Shown here: positions 24,952 to 33,963 of the stretch, one piece after another
How positions within the stretch are numbered: position 1 is the first letter of the stretch
Layout of the letters: every line of letters begins with the position of its first letter
Assembly (NCBI GenBank): GCA_017408735.1
Contig: JAFQUB010000024.1
Coordinates: forward strand, 1-64,000
DNA: 64,000 bases
Reading direction: 5' to 3'
DNA from: Lachnospiraceae bacterium
GTDB lineage: Bacteria; Bacillota; Clostridia; Lachnospirales; Lachnospiraceae
Program-made: the position numbers and the translations under genes
The notes under the pieces: model-generated
What the model saw: only the letters and a program-made list of their open reading frames with translations
What the model was told of the DNA's origin: nothing
Database searches by the model: none

Positions 24952-24980
24952 TTGACAAATAAGAAAGACATGGTTATAAT
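24952..24980 (+). promoter_or_regulatory. Consensus promoter of yceD-rpmF
   Basis: TTGACA (24952-24957) and TATAAT (24975-24980) are perfect boxes with a 17-base spacer, fitting the high expression of a ribosomal protein operon. Confidence 0.9.
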
Positions 24981-25006
24981 TGTTTAGGTGTGAATAGGAG
25001 ACTATT

Positions 25007-25534
25007 ATGCAAATACATTTATCAGAAATATTGTCCAGAGAGGGCAAAAGCATTGAAAAAGAAATAGAGTTCCAGCAGGAAAGCTTTGAAGTGTCAGGAC
25101 AGGCTTACAAAATTGTTAAGCGTGAACCTGTGAAGCTTACGATTTCCAATCAGGGAAATCAGGAGCTGTTGATTTCAGCAAAGATGGATTTGGCAGTTGC
25201 CATTCCATGTAGCAGATGCCTTAAGGACGTAATTACTGAATTCTGTTTGGATTTTTCCAGAGAAGTGGATATGAAGCTCTCGCAGGAAGAAAGAGCTGAA
25301 CAGATGGATGAAAACAATTATATAGCAGGATACGAGCTGGATGTGGATGCATTAATTGCAGACGAAATGGTTCTTCAGTGGCCGATGAAGGTTCTCTGTA
25401 AAGAGGATTGTAAAGGTATTTGTACTGTTTGTGGAAATGACTTAAACAAACAGGAATGTGAATGCGACAGAACAGTTTTGGACCCACGTATGGCAGCTTT
25501 CCTCGATATATTTGAACAATTTAAGGAGGTGTAA
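25007..25534 (+). CDS. yceD: YceD/DUF177 family protein
   Basis: A 175-residue DUF177 protein, a family usually cotranscribed with rpmF and, in plants and bacteria, linked to 23S rRNA maturation. Two cysteine pairs are visible (CSRCLKD, and CKEDCKGICTVCGND with CECD) that may bind zinc. The start follows TAGGAG. rpmF starts four bases after its stop. Confidence 0.92.
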   Translation: MQIHLSEILSREGKSIEKEIEFQQESFEVSGQAYKIVKREPVKLTISNQGNQELLISAKMDLAVAIPCSRCLKDVITEFCLDFSREVDMKLSQEERAEQMDENNYIAGYELDVDALIADEMVLQWPMKVLCKEDCKGICTVCGNDLNKQECECDRTVLDPRMAAFLDIFEQFKEV

Positions 25535-25537
25535 CAT

Positions 25538-25717
25538 ATGTCAATCTGTCCAAAGAATAAATCTTCTAAATCAAGAAGAGATAAAAGAAGAGCAAACTGG
25601 AAAATGTCTGCTCCAACTTTAGTAAAGTGCAGCAAGTGTGGAAAATTAATGATGCCTCACAGAGTATGTAAAGCTTGTGGCTCATACAATAAGAAAGAAA
25701 TCATTGCAGTTGACTAA
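25538..25717 (+). CDS. rpmF: 50S ribosomal protein L32
   Basis: A 59-residue ribosomal protein. The start reads MSICPKNKSSKSRRDKRRAN and the C-terminal half has four zinc-ligand cysteines in KCSKCGK and CKACGSY. AAGGAGG precedes the start. It is the zinc-binding type of L32. The terminator at 25732 follows. Confidence 0.97.
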   Translation: MSICPKNKSSKSRRDKRRANWKMSAPTLVKCSKCGKLMMPHRVCKACGSYNKKEIIAVD

Positions 25718-25731
25718 TTTCAACTGGTGGG

Positions 25732-25757
25732 AGAGCACCTTTCGGGGTGCTCTTTTT
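25732..25757 (+). terminator. Terminator after rpmF
   Basis: AGAGCACC (25732-25739) and GGTGCTCT (25746-25753) form an 8-bp stem followed by TTTTT. Confidence 0.85.
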
Positions 25758-25780
25758 ATTTGTGCGGTGGCGGAAGGTAC

Positions 25781-25862
25781 GCTCCCAACAGTCACAACCA
25801 TAGCCCGGAAAGGCAGCGGCATGTTTATGCCTTTCCGGGCTATGGTTGTGACTGTCGGGAGC
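25781..25862 (+). repeat. Long palindromic element with 35-base arms
   Basis: GCTCCC-A-ACAGTCACAACC... (25781-25815) and its reverse complement (25828-25862) match at 34 of 35 positions, with a 12-base loop. Imperfect pairing extends a few bases further on both sides. The surrounding GC content (about 25760-26070) is higher than that of the neighbouring genes. It looks like a mobile palindromic repeat or the remains of a small transposable element. The rest of this gene-poor stretch, up to the plsX promoter, holds one small frame (25963-26100) and a second short hairpin around 25919-25949. Confidence 0.85.
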
Positions 25863-25962
25863 TGTATCTTGGCAAACAGCCCAAAGGAGAAAGAGCATCC
25901 ACGAAGCGGTTTGAGGGAAATGTGCCACAAATCCGTTTGTGAGGCATATTCAAGGAGAGTGT

Positions 25963-26100
25963 ATGGCATTCCACGAACAGCTCATCCGTGTTGCCTCTGT
26001 TTTCCAACGAAGTATCCGTCCCATCTATGAGCGTCCGTCGAACCACATCCCCCTTGAACCATCCCGAACAAAAAAAGTAAAATTAAATATTGATTTATAG
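25963..26100 (+). CDS. Possible small protein of 45 residues, unknown
   Basis: A 45-codon frame with ATG and AAGGAG upstream, running from the GC-rich element into AT-rich DNA. The N-terminal part MAFHEQLIRVASVFQRS is helical. The last third is coded by AT-rich host-like sequence and overlaps the plsX promoter, so it may be chance. No family recognised. Confidence 0.2.
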   Translation: MAFHEQLIRVASVFQRSIRPIYERPSNHIPLEPSRTKKVKLNIDL

Positions 26101-26118
26101 ATACATATATAGTATATT
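26090..26118 (+). promoter_or_regulatory. Promoter of plsX
   Basis: TTGATT (26090-26095) and TATATT (26113-26118) have a 17-base spacer. It lies just after the GC-rich element and would restore expression of plsX separated from rpmF. Confidence 0.65.
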
Positions 26119-26179
26119 TCATATAGGCGCAACGAAGCAAAGTTGTGTGAAGCACAGAGGAGTGCTAAGGAGGAAGAAA

Positions 26180-27193
26180 ATGCAGGAAACAGTAAAAGTA
26201 GCCGTGGATGCTATGGGCGGTGACAACGCACCGGGAGAAATTGTAAAGGGAGCTGTTGAAGCGGCGAATGAAAGACCTGAAATTAAAATATTTCTGGTGG
26301 GGAAAGAAGAAAAGGTGAAAGCGGAACTTGCAAAGTATACGTACAAGAGCCAGCAGATTGAAGTTGTAAATGCTGAGGAAGTAATTGAAACCGCAGAACC
26401 TCCTGTTATGGCGATTCGCAAAAAGAAGGATTCTTCCATCGTAGTAGCAATGAATCTGGTAAAAAATAAAGAAGCGGATGCATTTGTTTCAGCGGGAAGT
26501 TCCGGAGCCATTCTTGTGGGCGGACAATTGCTTGTGGGAAGAATCAAAGGTGTGGAACGACCACCGATGGCACCGTTGATTCCAACAACGCAGGGTGTTT
26601 CATTACTGCTTGATGCAGGTGGAAATGTGGACGCAAGAGCCTCTCATTTAGTTCAATTTGCTAAAATGGGTTCCATTTATATGGAAAATGTGATTGGTAT
26701 AAAAAATCCAAGAGTTGCCATAGTTAATATTGGAGCGGAAGAAGAAAAAGGAAACATGCTGGTGAAAGAAACCTATCCTTTGTTAAAGAACTGTCCGGAT
26801 ATTAATTTTATCGGAAGTATAGAAGCAAGAGAGATACCAAACGGTCACGCAGACGTTATCGTATGCGAAGCCTTTGTGGGGAATGTTATCTTGAAGTTAT
26901 ACGAAGGTGTTGGGGCAACGTTGCTTAGCAAGGTAAAACAGGGAATGATGAGCACACTGCGTTCTAAAATTGGCGCATTGCTGGTCAAACCGGCTTTGAA
27001 GGAAACCTTAAAAGACTTTGATGTGAATAAGTATGGTGGAGCACCATTATTAGGATTGAACGGACTGGTGGTAAAAACCCATGGAAGTTCAAAAGCCAAT
27101 GAGGTAAAAAATTCAATTATTCAGTGTGTTACTTTTAAAGAGCAGAAAATTAATGAAAAGATTATGCAGAATATTGCATTAAAAGATGAATAA
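26180..27193 (+). CDS. plsX: Phosphate acyltransferase PlsX
   Basis: PlsX converts acyl-ACP to acyl phosphate, the donor for the first acylation of glycerol 3-phosphate in membrane lipid synthesis. The 337-residue protein starts with [15 protein letters not shown] as is standard. The start at 26180 has AGGAGG upstream; a longer frame from 26090 lacks one and would run through the promoter. acpP follows, as expected. Confidence 0.96.
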   Translation: MQETVKVAVDAMGGDNAPGEIVKGAVEAANERPEIKIFLVGKEEKVKAELAKYTYKSQQIEVVNAEEVIETAEPPVMAIRKKKDSSIVVAMNLVKNKEADAFVSAGSSGAILVGGQLLVGRIKGVERPPMAPLIPTTQGVSLLLDAGGNVDARASHLVQFAKMGSIYMENVIGIKNPRVAIVNIGAEEEKGNMLVKETYPLLKNCPDINFIGSIEAREIPNGHADVIVCEAFVGNVILKLYEGVGATLLSKVKQGMMSTLRSKIGALLVKPALKETLKDFDVNKYGGAPLLGLNGLVVKTHGSSKANEVKNSIIQCVTFKEQKINEKIMQNIALKDE

Positions 27194-27209
27194 GAAAGGA
27201 AGAATGAAT

Positions 27210-27440
27210 ATGGAATTTGAAGCTTTACAGAAAATTATTGCAGAGGTATTAAATGTTGATCCGGATGAAATAACAATGAACACAACATTTGTGGATGATT
27301 TAGGAGCTGACTCTTTAGATATTTTCCAGATTATTATGGGAATCGAAGAAGAATTCGATATTGAAATTCCAAACGAAGAAGCAGAAAAAATTATTTCTGT
27401 AGGAGATGCGGTAGAACAGATTAAAAGTTCTTTAAATTAA
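27210..27440 (+). CDS. acpP: Acyl carrier protein
   Basis: A 76-residue acidic carrier protein with the phosphopantetheine attachment Ser35 in GADSLD. The ATG at 27210 has AAGGA upstream at a good distance; an ATG at 27204 is also possible. It serves fatty acid synthesis with PlsX. Confidence 0.95.
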   Translation: MEFEALQKIIAEVLNVDPDEITMNTTFVDDLGADSLDIFQIIMGIEEEFDIEIPNEEAEKIISVGDAVEQIKSSLN

Positions 27441-27445
27441 CGCCC

Positions 27446-27471
27446 AAGGCCCTGTGAAAACAGGGCTTTTA
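27446..27471 (+). terminator. Weak terminator after acpP
   Basis: AAGGCCCTG (27446-27454) pairs with CAGGGCTTT (27461-27469). The T run is short, so readthrough into rnc is likely. Confidence 0.55.
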
Positions 27472-27499
27472 AAATAGCAGAAAAGGGAAGTGTTAGAAA

Positions 27500-28192
27500 A
27501 TGAAAACAGAAAAGTTACGGGAACTGGAGGAAAAGATAGGTTATCAGTTTCAGGATATGAAATTGTTGAGAAATGCCTTAACACATAGTTCCTACGCAAA
27601 CGAGCATAGAATGCCAAGATTTGAAAATAATGAAAGATTGGAATTTTTAGGTGATGCTGTACTTGAACTGGTATCCAGTGAATTTTTGTTCCAAAATAAA
27701 AAGAAGATGGTGGAAGGCGAAATGACAAAAATGCGTGCCAGTATTGTCTGTGAGCCGACACTTGCGTTTTGTACCAGAGAAATTGACCTTGGAAGTTATT
27801 TGCTTTTAGGCAAGGGAGAAGAACTGACCGGAGGAAGACAGAGAGATTCTGTAGTGTCAGATGCCATGGAAGCATTGATTGGAGCAATTTATTTAGATGG
27901 TGGCTTTGCTAGCGCAAAAGAGTTTATTGAAAGATTTATTTTATCTGATTTAGAACACAAACAGCTCTTTTTTGATAGCAAGACTATCCTACAGGAAATG
28001 GTACAAAGTAAAGAAGGTGGGGAACTTACTTATGAACTTATCGGAGAGGAAGGCCCTGACCATGACAAACGTTTTGTAGTACAAGTAATGATAGGAAAGG
28101 AACCGGCAGGCAGCGGAACAGGAAGAACCAAAAAAGCGGCAGAACAGGAAGCGGCATATGCTGCCATTAAAAAGCTGAAAAAACTGGTGTAG
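27500..28192 (+). CDS. rnc: Ribonuclease III
   Basis: RNase III cuts double-stranded RNA in rRNA and mRNA processing. The 230-residue protein has the signature NNERLEFLGDAVLEL near residue 42 and a second acidic site SDAMEALIGAIYLD, then a C-terminal double-stranded RNA-binding domain (about 158-228). It lies before smc, the usual clostridial order. Confidence 0.97.
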   Translation: MKTEKLRELEEKIGYQFQDMKLLRNALTHSSYANEHRMPRFENNERLEFLGDAVLELVSSEFLFQNKKKMVEGEMTKMRASIVCEPTLAFCTREIDLGSYLLLGKGEELTGGRQRDSVVSDAMEALIGAIYLDGGFASAKEFIERFILSDLEHKQLFFDSKTILQEMVQSKEGGELTYELIGEEGPDHDKRFVVQVMIGKEPAGSGTGRTKKAAEQEAAYAAIKKLKKLV

Positions 28193-28198
28193 AAGAAT

Positions 28199-31100
28199 AT
28201 GTATTTAAAAGCAATAGAAGTGCATGGATTTAAGTCCTTTGCCAATAAAATCGTGTTTGATTTCCATAATGGAATTACCGGAATTGTAGGACCAAATGGA
28301 AGTGGAAAAAGTAATGTGGCGGATGCGGTGCGCTGGGTACTGGGTGAGCAGAGTGCAAAACAGCTTCGTGGTGCCAGCATGCAGGACGTTATCTTTGCGG
28401 GAACAGAAAACAGAAAGCCTTTAGGTTATGCCTATGTGGCAATTACTCTGGACAATACAGACCATAAGCTTCCGGTGGAATTTGAGGAAGTAACAGTGGC
28501 AAGACGTGTATACCGTTCTGGAGAAAGTGAATACTCCATCAACGGAAAAGCCTGTAGATTAAAGGATGTGCAGGAACTGTTTTACGATACCGGTATTGGT
28601 AAAGAAGGATATTCCATTATCGGTCAGGGACAGATTGACCGAATCTTAAGTGGAAAACCGGAAGAAAGACGAGAACTGTTTGATGAAGCGGCAGGTATTG
28701 TAAAATTTAAGAGAAGAAAGCTTACAGCCCAAAAGAAGTTAGAAGATGAAAAGAAGAACCTTACCCGTGTAAATGATATTCTTTCAGAATTAGAGAAGCA
28801 GGTAGGGCCTTTGGAGCGTCAGTCTGCAAAAGCAAGAGAATATCTGAAATTAAAAGAAGAATTAAAGACCTATGATGTAAATATGTTTTTGTTGGAAACA
28901 CAGCGTTTAAGAGAAGAATTAAATACGGTGAATGAAAAGATTACCATTGCAGAAAACGATTTGCAGGAAACCAGAGAAAACTTCGAAAAAGCAAAAACAG
29001 ATTACGAAAAGACCGGCTTAGAAATCGAAGATGCCAATGAAAAAATTGATGAAGCGAAAGAATTGCTGAATCAGGCGGTATTGCTTCGTGGAAAAATCGA
29101 AGGTCAGATTAATGTGTTGAGAGAACAGATTAATTCTGCCAGAATGAATGATGAACACATGAAAAGCAGAAAAGCTGCAGTAGAAAAAGAAAAGGAAGAA
29201 AAACTGCAGGCGTTGGAAGAACTTAAAGGTCAGAAAGAACAGATGTTAACAGCACTGAAGGAAGCTCAGGGTGGTAAAAACGAAGAATCTGACCGTTTAA
29301 GTAAATTGCAGGGGGAAATTGCGGAACTTAACCGTACCATAGAAAACGGTAAAAACGAAATTATCCAGTCCTTAAATGAAAAGGCTGCCACCAAAACCAA
29401 GATGTCACGTTATGACACTATGTTAGAGCAGATTCAGATTCGTAAAGCTGAACTAAGCAAACGACTGTTACAGGCAAAAAGCGAAGATGAAGAACAGGAA
29501 GAAGCCATTCAGAATTTTAAGACCGAATTAGAGCAGATTAGAGGCACTATCGAGGGCTTAAAGAAGGAAGGCAGAGAGAAAGAAGCACGTTTCAATGAAA
29601 TTCAGTCAGTGCTCCGTGAAAAAAATCAGGAAGTAAATCAGGCAAACATTACTTTCCACAAAGAAAAATCCAGATTAGATTCATTGAAAAACATTACAGA
29701 GCGATATGACGGTTATGGAAACAGCATCAAAAAAGTAATGGAGAAAAAAGAGTCTGAAAAGGGAATTCACGGTGTTGTGGCAGACTTAATCAAGGTGGAT
29801 AAAAAATATGAAATTGCTGTAGAAACTGCATTGGGTGGCAGTATCCAGAATATTGTTACCGACAATGAACAGACTGCAAAGCATATGATTCAGTATTTGA
29901 AAGAAAATCGTTTTGGACGTGCAACCTTCCTGCCATTAACCAGTATTGGTCAGGGCGAAGCGTTCAAACGAAAAGAAGTGCTGTCGGAAAAAGGTGTCAT
30001 CGGTCTGGCAGACTCCTTGGTACAGGCAGAAAAAGAGTATCAGGGCTTAACCAGATATTTATTAGGCAGAGTTGTTGTGGTGGATGAAATCGACCATGCC
30101 ATTGCGTTGGCTAAGAAGTATTCCCATTCCCTTCGGATTGTAACGTTGGAAGGAGAATCCTTAAATCCGGGCGGTTCTATGTCTGGTGGTGCCTTTAAAA
30201 ACGCCGGTAACCTCCTTGGAAGACGTCGTGAGATGGACGAACTGGAAAAGAGTGTAAAAGAGTGCGAAGAAAAAGCTGTAGCTCTTAACAGTGAAATTGA
30301 GCAGTTAAAGAAAGAAAGAGAAGAAATCCGCACTGTTGTAGAAGAATTAAAAGGGCAGCTTCAGGAACAGTTTATTTTAGAAAATACTGCAAAAATTAAA
30401 GTGAATGAAGCGGAGGCAAGAAAAGAAGCCAACGAAAGCGGAAGAGCAGATTTACGAAGCGAAGCAGCGGAAATTGAAAATCAGATATCAGAAATCCGCC
30501 TGAACAAAGAAGGAATTGAAGCTTCCTTGAAAGAGGCAGAGCTTCATGAGGGTGAAATTGAAGAACATATTAAAGCTGCTCAGGAACAATTAGAAGAAAA
30601 GACAAAAGTAGAGCAGAGCTTAAGTGAAAAGTTAAGAGATGCCGAAATGTCCTTATCTTCCATGCTTCAAAAGGAAGAATTTGTCCGCCAGAACGAAGAA
30701 CGAATTCGGGCAGAATTAAAGAACTGTGAGGAAGAATTAGAACAGCTTTTAGTGGACGGAGAACAGGCTCTTTCTGATGTGGAATATAAGGAAAATCAGA
30801 TTAAGGAGTTAAATGATTCCATTCAGCAGTCTGAAGAAGAAGCCAAGAAACAGGAAGCAAGCATTCAGGAAATGACAGAGCAGAGAGAAAAACTAAACGA
30901 AGCTCAAAAGACTTTCTTTGGAACCAGAGAAGAATTGTCCAACCGAATGAATTTCTTGGACAAAGAAACCTACCGTTTGAACAGCCAAAAAGAGAAAATC
31001 GAAGATGCTTCCGAGGATCAAAGCAATTATATGTGGGAGGAATACGAACTTACATATAATGCGGCATTAGAGCTGAGGGCAGAAGGCTTAGAAGACTTAA

Positions 31101-31759
31101 ATGAAATTAAACGTCATGTACTTACCTTAAAGGCAGACATCCGAAAACTGGGCGATGTAAACGTAAATGCCATTGAAGAATACAAAGAAGTCAGTGAGCG
31201 TTATGAATTCTTAAATAATCAGAGAAATGACTTGGTAGAGGCAGAGAAAACTCTGATTGACATTATTGAAGAATTAGACCAGGGAATGCGAACCACTTTT
31301 ACGGAAAAATTCGAAGAAATTAAAGTGGAATTTGACAAGGTATTTAAAGCCTTGTTTGGTGGTGGTAAAGGAACTCTGGAATTGATGGAAGATGAAGATA
31401 TTCTAGAAGCCGGGGTTAAGATTATCGCACAGCCACCGGGCAAAAAGCTGCAGAACATGATGCAGTTATCCGGTGGAGAAAAGGCAATGTCCGCCATTGC
31501 GTTATTATTTGCCATCCAGAACTTAAAGCCCTCCCCATTCTGTTTGTTGGATGAAATTGAGGCTGCGTTAGACGAAGCTAACGTAAATAAGTTTGCAAAA
31601 TACTTGCACAAGTTGACAAAACACACCCAGTTTATTATTATTACACATAGACGAGGTACCATGGCAGTGACTGACAGATTGTACGGTATCACCATGCAGG
31701 AAAAGGGTATCTCCACATTAGTATCTGTAAACTTAATTGAAGATGAATTAGATGAGTAG
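28199..31759 (+). CDS. smc: Chromosome partition protein SMC
   Basis: SMC forms the ring that organises and segregates the chromosome with ScpA and ScpB. At 1186 residues it has full length. The Walker A GPNGSGKSNV lies near residue 32, long coiled coils flank a hinge near residues 520-640, and the C-terminal head has the signature LSGGEKAMSAIAL and Walker B CLLDEIEAALDEAN. It starts seven bases after rnc and precedes ftsY by nine bases, so rnc-smc-ftsY is one unit. Confidence 0.98.
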   Translation: MYLKAIEVHGFKSFANKIVFDFHNGITGIVGPNGSGKSNVADAVRWVLGEQSAKQLRGASMQDVIFAGTENRKPLGYAYVAITLDNTDHKLPVEFEEVTVARRVYRSGESEYSINGKACRLKDVQELFYDTGIGKEGYSIIGQGQIDRILSGKPEERRELFDEAAGIVKFKRRKLTAQKKLEDEKKNLTRVNDILSELEKQVGPLERQSAKAREYLKLKEELKTYDVNMFLLETQRLREELNTVNEKITIAENDLQETRENFEKAKTDYEKTGLEIEDANEKIDEAKELLNQAVLLRGKIEGQINVLREQINSARMNDEHMKSRKAAVEKEKEEKLQALEELKGQKEQMLTALKEAQGGKNEESDRLSKLQGEIAELNRTIENGKNEIIQSLNEKAATKTKMSRYDTMLEQIQIRKAELSKRLLQAKSEDEEQEEAIQNFKTELEQIRGTIEGLKKEGREKEARFNEIQSVLREKNQEVNQANITFHKEKSRLDSLKNITERYDGYGNSIKKVMEKKESEKGIHGVVADLIKVDKKYEIAVETALGGSIQNIVTDNEQTAKHMIQYLKENRFGRATFLPLTSIGQGEAFKRKEVLSEKGVIGLADSLVQAEKEYQGLTRYLLGRVVVVDEIDHAIALAKKYSHSLRIVTLEGESLNPGGSMSGGAFKNAGNLLGRRREMDELEKSVKECEEKAVALNSEIEQLKKEREEIRTVVEELKGQLQEQFILENTAKIKVNEAEARKEANESGRADLRSEAAEIENQISEIRLNKEGIEASLKEAELHEGEIEEHIKAAQEQLEEKTKVEQSLSEKLRDAEMSLSSMLQKEEFVRQNEERIRAELKNCEEELEQLLVDGEQALSDVEYKENQIKELNDSIQQSEEEAKKQEASIQEMTEQREKLNEAQKTFFGTREELSNRMNFLDKETYRLNSQKEKIEDASEDQSNYMWEEYELTYNAALELRAEGLEDLNEIKRHVLTLKADIRKLGDVNVNAIEEYKEVSERYEFLNNQRNDLVEAEKTLIDIIEELDQGMRTTFTEKFEEIKVEFDKVFKALFGGGKGTLELMEDEDILEAGVKIIAQPPGKKLQNMMQLSGGEKAMSAIALLFAIQNLKPSPFCLLDEIEAALDEANVNKFAKYLHKLTKHTQFIIITHRRGTMAVTDRLYGITMQEKGISTLVSVNLIEDELDE

Positions 31760-31767
31760 GTGAAAAA

Positions 31768-32697
31768 ATGAGTGAAAAAAAAGGTTTCTTTAGCAGACTT
31801 GCAGCCGGATTAAGTAAAACAAGAGATAATATTGTTGCCGGTGTGGATGCTATTTTTAACGGTGCTTCAGAAATAGATGAAGATTTTTATGAAGAAATTG
31901 AAGAAATTCTTGTAATGGGAGATATTGGTATCAATGCCACCAACGCCATTATTGAGGATTTAAAGAAAAAAGTAAAAGAACAACATATCAAACAGCCGAA
32001 GGAATGTAAAGAACTGCTGATTAACAGCATCAAAGAGCAGATGAGTGTAGGCGAAACTGCCTATGAGTTCGAAAACAGACAGTCTGTAGTTCTTGTGGTT
32101 GGTGTAAATGGTGTAGGTAAAACGACTTCTATCGGAAAGCTGGCAGGAAAGTTAAAAGACCAGAATAAAAAGGTAGTTCTGGCAGCGGCAGATACCTTCC
32201 GTGCAGCGGCAGGGGAACAGTTGGCAGAATGGGCAAACAGAGCCGGCGTTGATCTGATTGGAGGTCAGGAAGGTTCTGACCCTGCGGCAGTGGTTTACGA
32301 TGCGGTGCAGTCTGCAAAAGCCAAAAAAGCAGATGTATTATTATGCGATACTGCAGGAAGACTTCACAATAAGAAGAACCTTATGGAAGAACTTCGCAAA
32401 ATAAATAGAATTATTGAAAAGGAATATCCGGAAGCATACAAAGAAACACTGGTAGTGTTAGATGGAACTACCGGGCAGAATGCTCTTGCACAGGCAAAAG
32501 AGTTTTCAGAGGTGACAAATATTACAGGTATTGTGTTAACCAAGCTGGACGGAACTGCAAAGGGAGGTATTGCCATTGCAATTCAGTCTGAATTGGGAAT
32601 TCCGGTAAAATATATTGGTGTAGGCGAAAGTATCGATGATTTACAGAAATTTGATGCGAATGATTTTGTAAATGCCTTATTTAATATTGCGGAATAG
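31768..32697 (+). CDS. ftsY: Signal recognition particle receptor FtsY
   Basis: FtsY is the SRP GTPase receptor that brings ribosomes making membrane proteins to the translocon. The 309-residue protein has a short N-terminal helical part and the NG domain: GVNGVGKTTS near 112-121, DTAGRLHN, and TKLDGTAKGG. It lacks the long acidic domain of the E. coli protein, as in Firmicutes. Confidence 0.97.
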   Translation: MSEKKGFFSRLAAGLSKTRDNIVAGVDAIFNGASEIDEDFYEEIEEILVMGDIGINATNAIIEDLKKKVKEQHIKQPKECKELLINSIKEQMSVGETAYEFENRQSVVLVVGVNGVGKTTSIGKLAGKLKDQNKKVVLAAADTFRAAAGEQLAEWANRAGVDLIGGQEGSDPAAVVYDAVQSAKAKKADVLLCDTAGRLHNKKNLMEELRKINRIIEKEYPEAYKETLVVLDGTTGQNALAQAKEFSEVTNITGIVLTKLDGTAKGGIAIAIQSELGIPVKYIGVGESIDDLQKFDANDFVNALFNIAE

Positions 32698-32740
32698 CCG
32701 ATAAAAAGGCAGAAGAATAAAAAAGAAAGAAGACGATGAG

Positions 32741-33952
32741 ATGTTGACATTAGAAAAGTTCGAGGAAGCCTCCGAACGTGTAAAAGAAGTAACTTTAGAA
32801 ACCAAGCTTGTGTACAGTGATTATTTTAGCAAACAGACCGGTAATAAGGTATATTTAAAACCGGAAAATATGCAGCTTACCGGAGCGTATAAATTACGTG
32901 GGGCATATTATAAAATCAGTACTCTTTCCGAAGAAGAAAGAGCTAAGGGGCTGATTACTGCATCTGCTGGAAACCATGCACAGGGTGTTGCATTTGCAGC
33001 CAAAGCATATGGGGCAAAGGCAACGATTGTTATGCCTACTACAACACCATTGATTAAAGTAAACCGTACCAAAAGCTATGGTGCAGAAGTTGTATTGTAT
33101 GGAGATGTTTATGACGAAGCATGTGCCCATGCTTACGAACTGGCAGAAAAGAACGGCTATACTTTTATTCATCCATTTGATGATTTAGCAGTAGCAACCG
33201 GTCAGGGAACGATTGCAATGGAAATATTTAAAGAGCTTCCACTGGTAGATTATATTTTAGTACCAATTGGCGGCGGCGGTCTGGCAACTGGTGTATCAAC
33301 ACTGGCTAAAATGCTGAATCCGAAAATTAAAGTAATCGGTGTGGAACCGGCGGGTGCTAACTGTATGCAGGAATCGTTAAAGTCTGGAAAAGTGGTTACC
33401 ATGCCGAGCATAAATACCATTGCAGATGGTACCGCAGTGCAGACACCGGGAAGCAATATTTTCCCATATATCCAGAAAAATCTGGACGATATTATAACTG
33501 TAGAAGACAGTGATTTAATTGTGGCATTCCTGGATATGGTAGAAAATCATAAGATGGTAGTAGAAAACTCAGGACTTCTTACGGTTGCTGCATTAAAACA
33601 GTTAGATGTAAAAGATAAAAAGATTGTATCTATTTTGAGCGGTGGTAATATGGATGTGATTACCATGTCTTCTATTGTACAGCATGGCTTGATTCAAAGA
33701 GACCGGATTTTCACAGTATCTGTGTTATTGCCGGATAAACCGGGCATGCTTTGCAAGGTGTCACAGGTTATTGCGGAATTACAGGGAAATGTTATTAAAC
33801 TGGAGCATAATCAGTTTGTAAGTACAAACAGAAATGCAGCAGTAGAACTTAGAATTACATTAGAGGCATTTGGAACAGAGCATAAACAGCAGATTTTAGA
33901 TGCTTTGGAAAAAGAGCATTATAGACCAAAATTAATAAGAACAATGCTGTAA
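32741..33952 (+). CDS. ilvA: Threonine ammonia-lyase with ACT domain
   Basis: PLP enzyme that deaminates threonine to 2-oxobutyrate, the entry to isoleucine synthesis. The 403-residue medium form has the PLP lysine at Lys51 in AYKLRGAYYK, a glycine-rich phosphate loop PIGGGGLATG, and a single C-terminal ACT domain (about 327-400) starting VLLPDKPGML. It could be the catabolic, ADP-activated form or a biosynthetic one; both exist in this length class. The start is preceded by AAAGAAAGA. Confidence 0.92.
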   Translation: MLTLEKFEEASERVKEVTLETKLVYSDYFSKQTGNKVYLKPENMQLTGAYKLRGAYYKISTLSEEERAKGLITASAGNHAQGVAFAAKAYGAKATIVMPTTTPLIKVNRTKSYGAEVVLYGDVYDEACAHAYELAEKNGYTFIHPFDDLAVATGQGTIAMEIFKELPLVDYILVPIGGGGLATGVSTLAKMLNPKIKVIGVEPAGANCMQESLKSGKVVTMPSINTIADGTAVQTPGSNIFPYIQKNLDDIITVEDSDLIVAFLDMVENHKMVVENSGLLTVAALKQLDVKDKKIVSILSGGNMDVITMSSIVQHGLIQRDRIFTVSVLLPDKPGMLCKVSQVIAELQGNVIKLEHNQFVSTNRNAAVELRITLEAFGTEHKQQILDALEKEHYRPKLIRTML

Positions 33953-33963
33953 CGGGTGAAAGT

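Noticed and set aside
25682-25969. Minus-strand frames over the palindrome element
   Set aside because: Both arms encode the same mirrored sequence, so frames arise from the palindrome itself.
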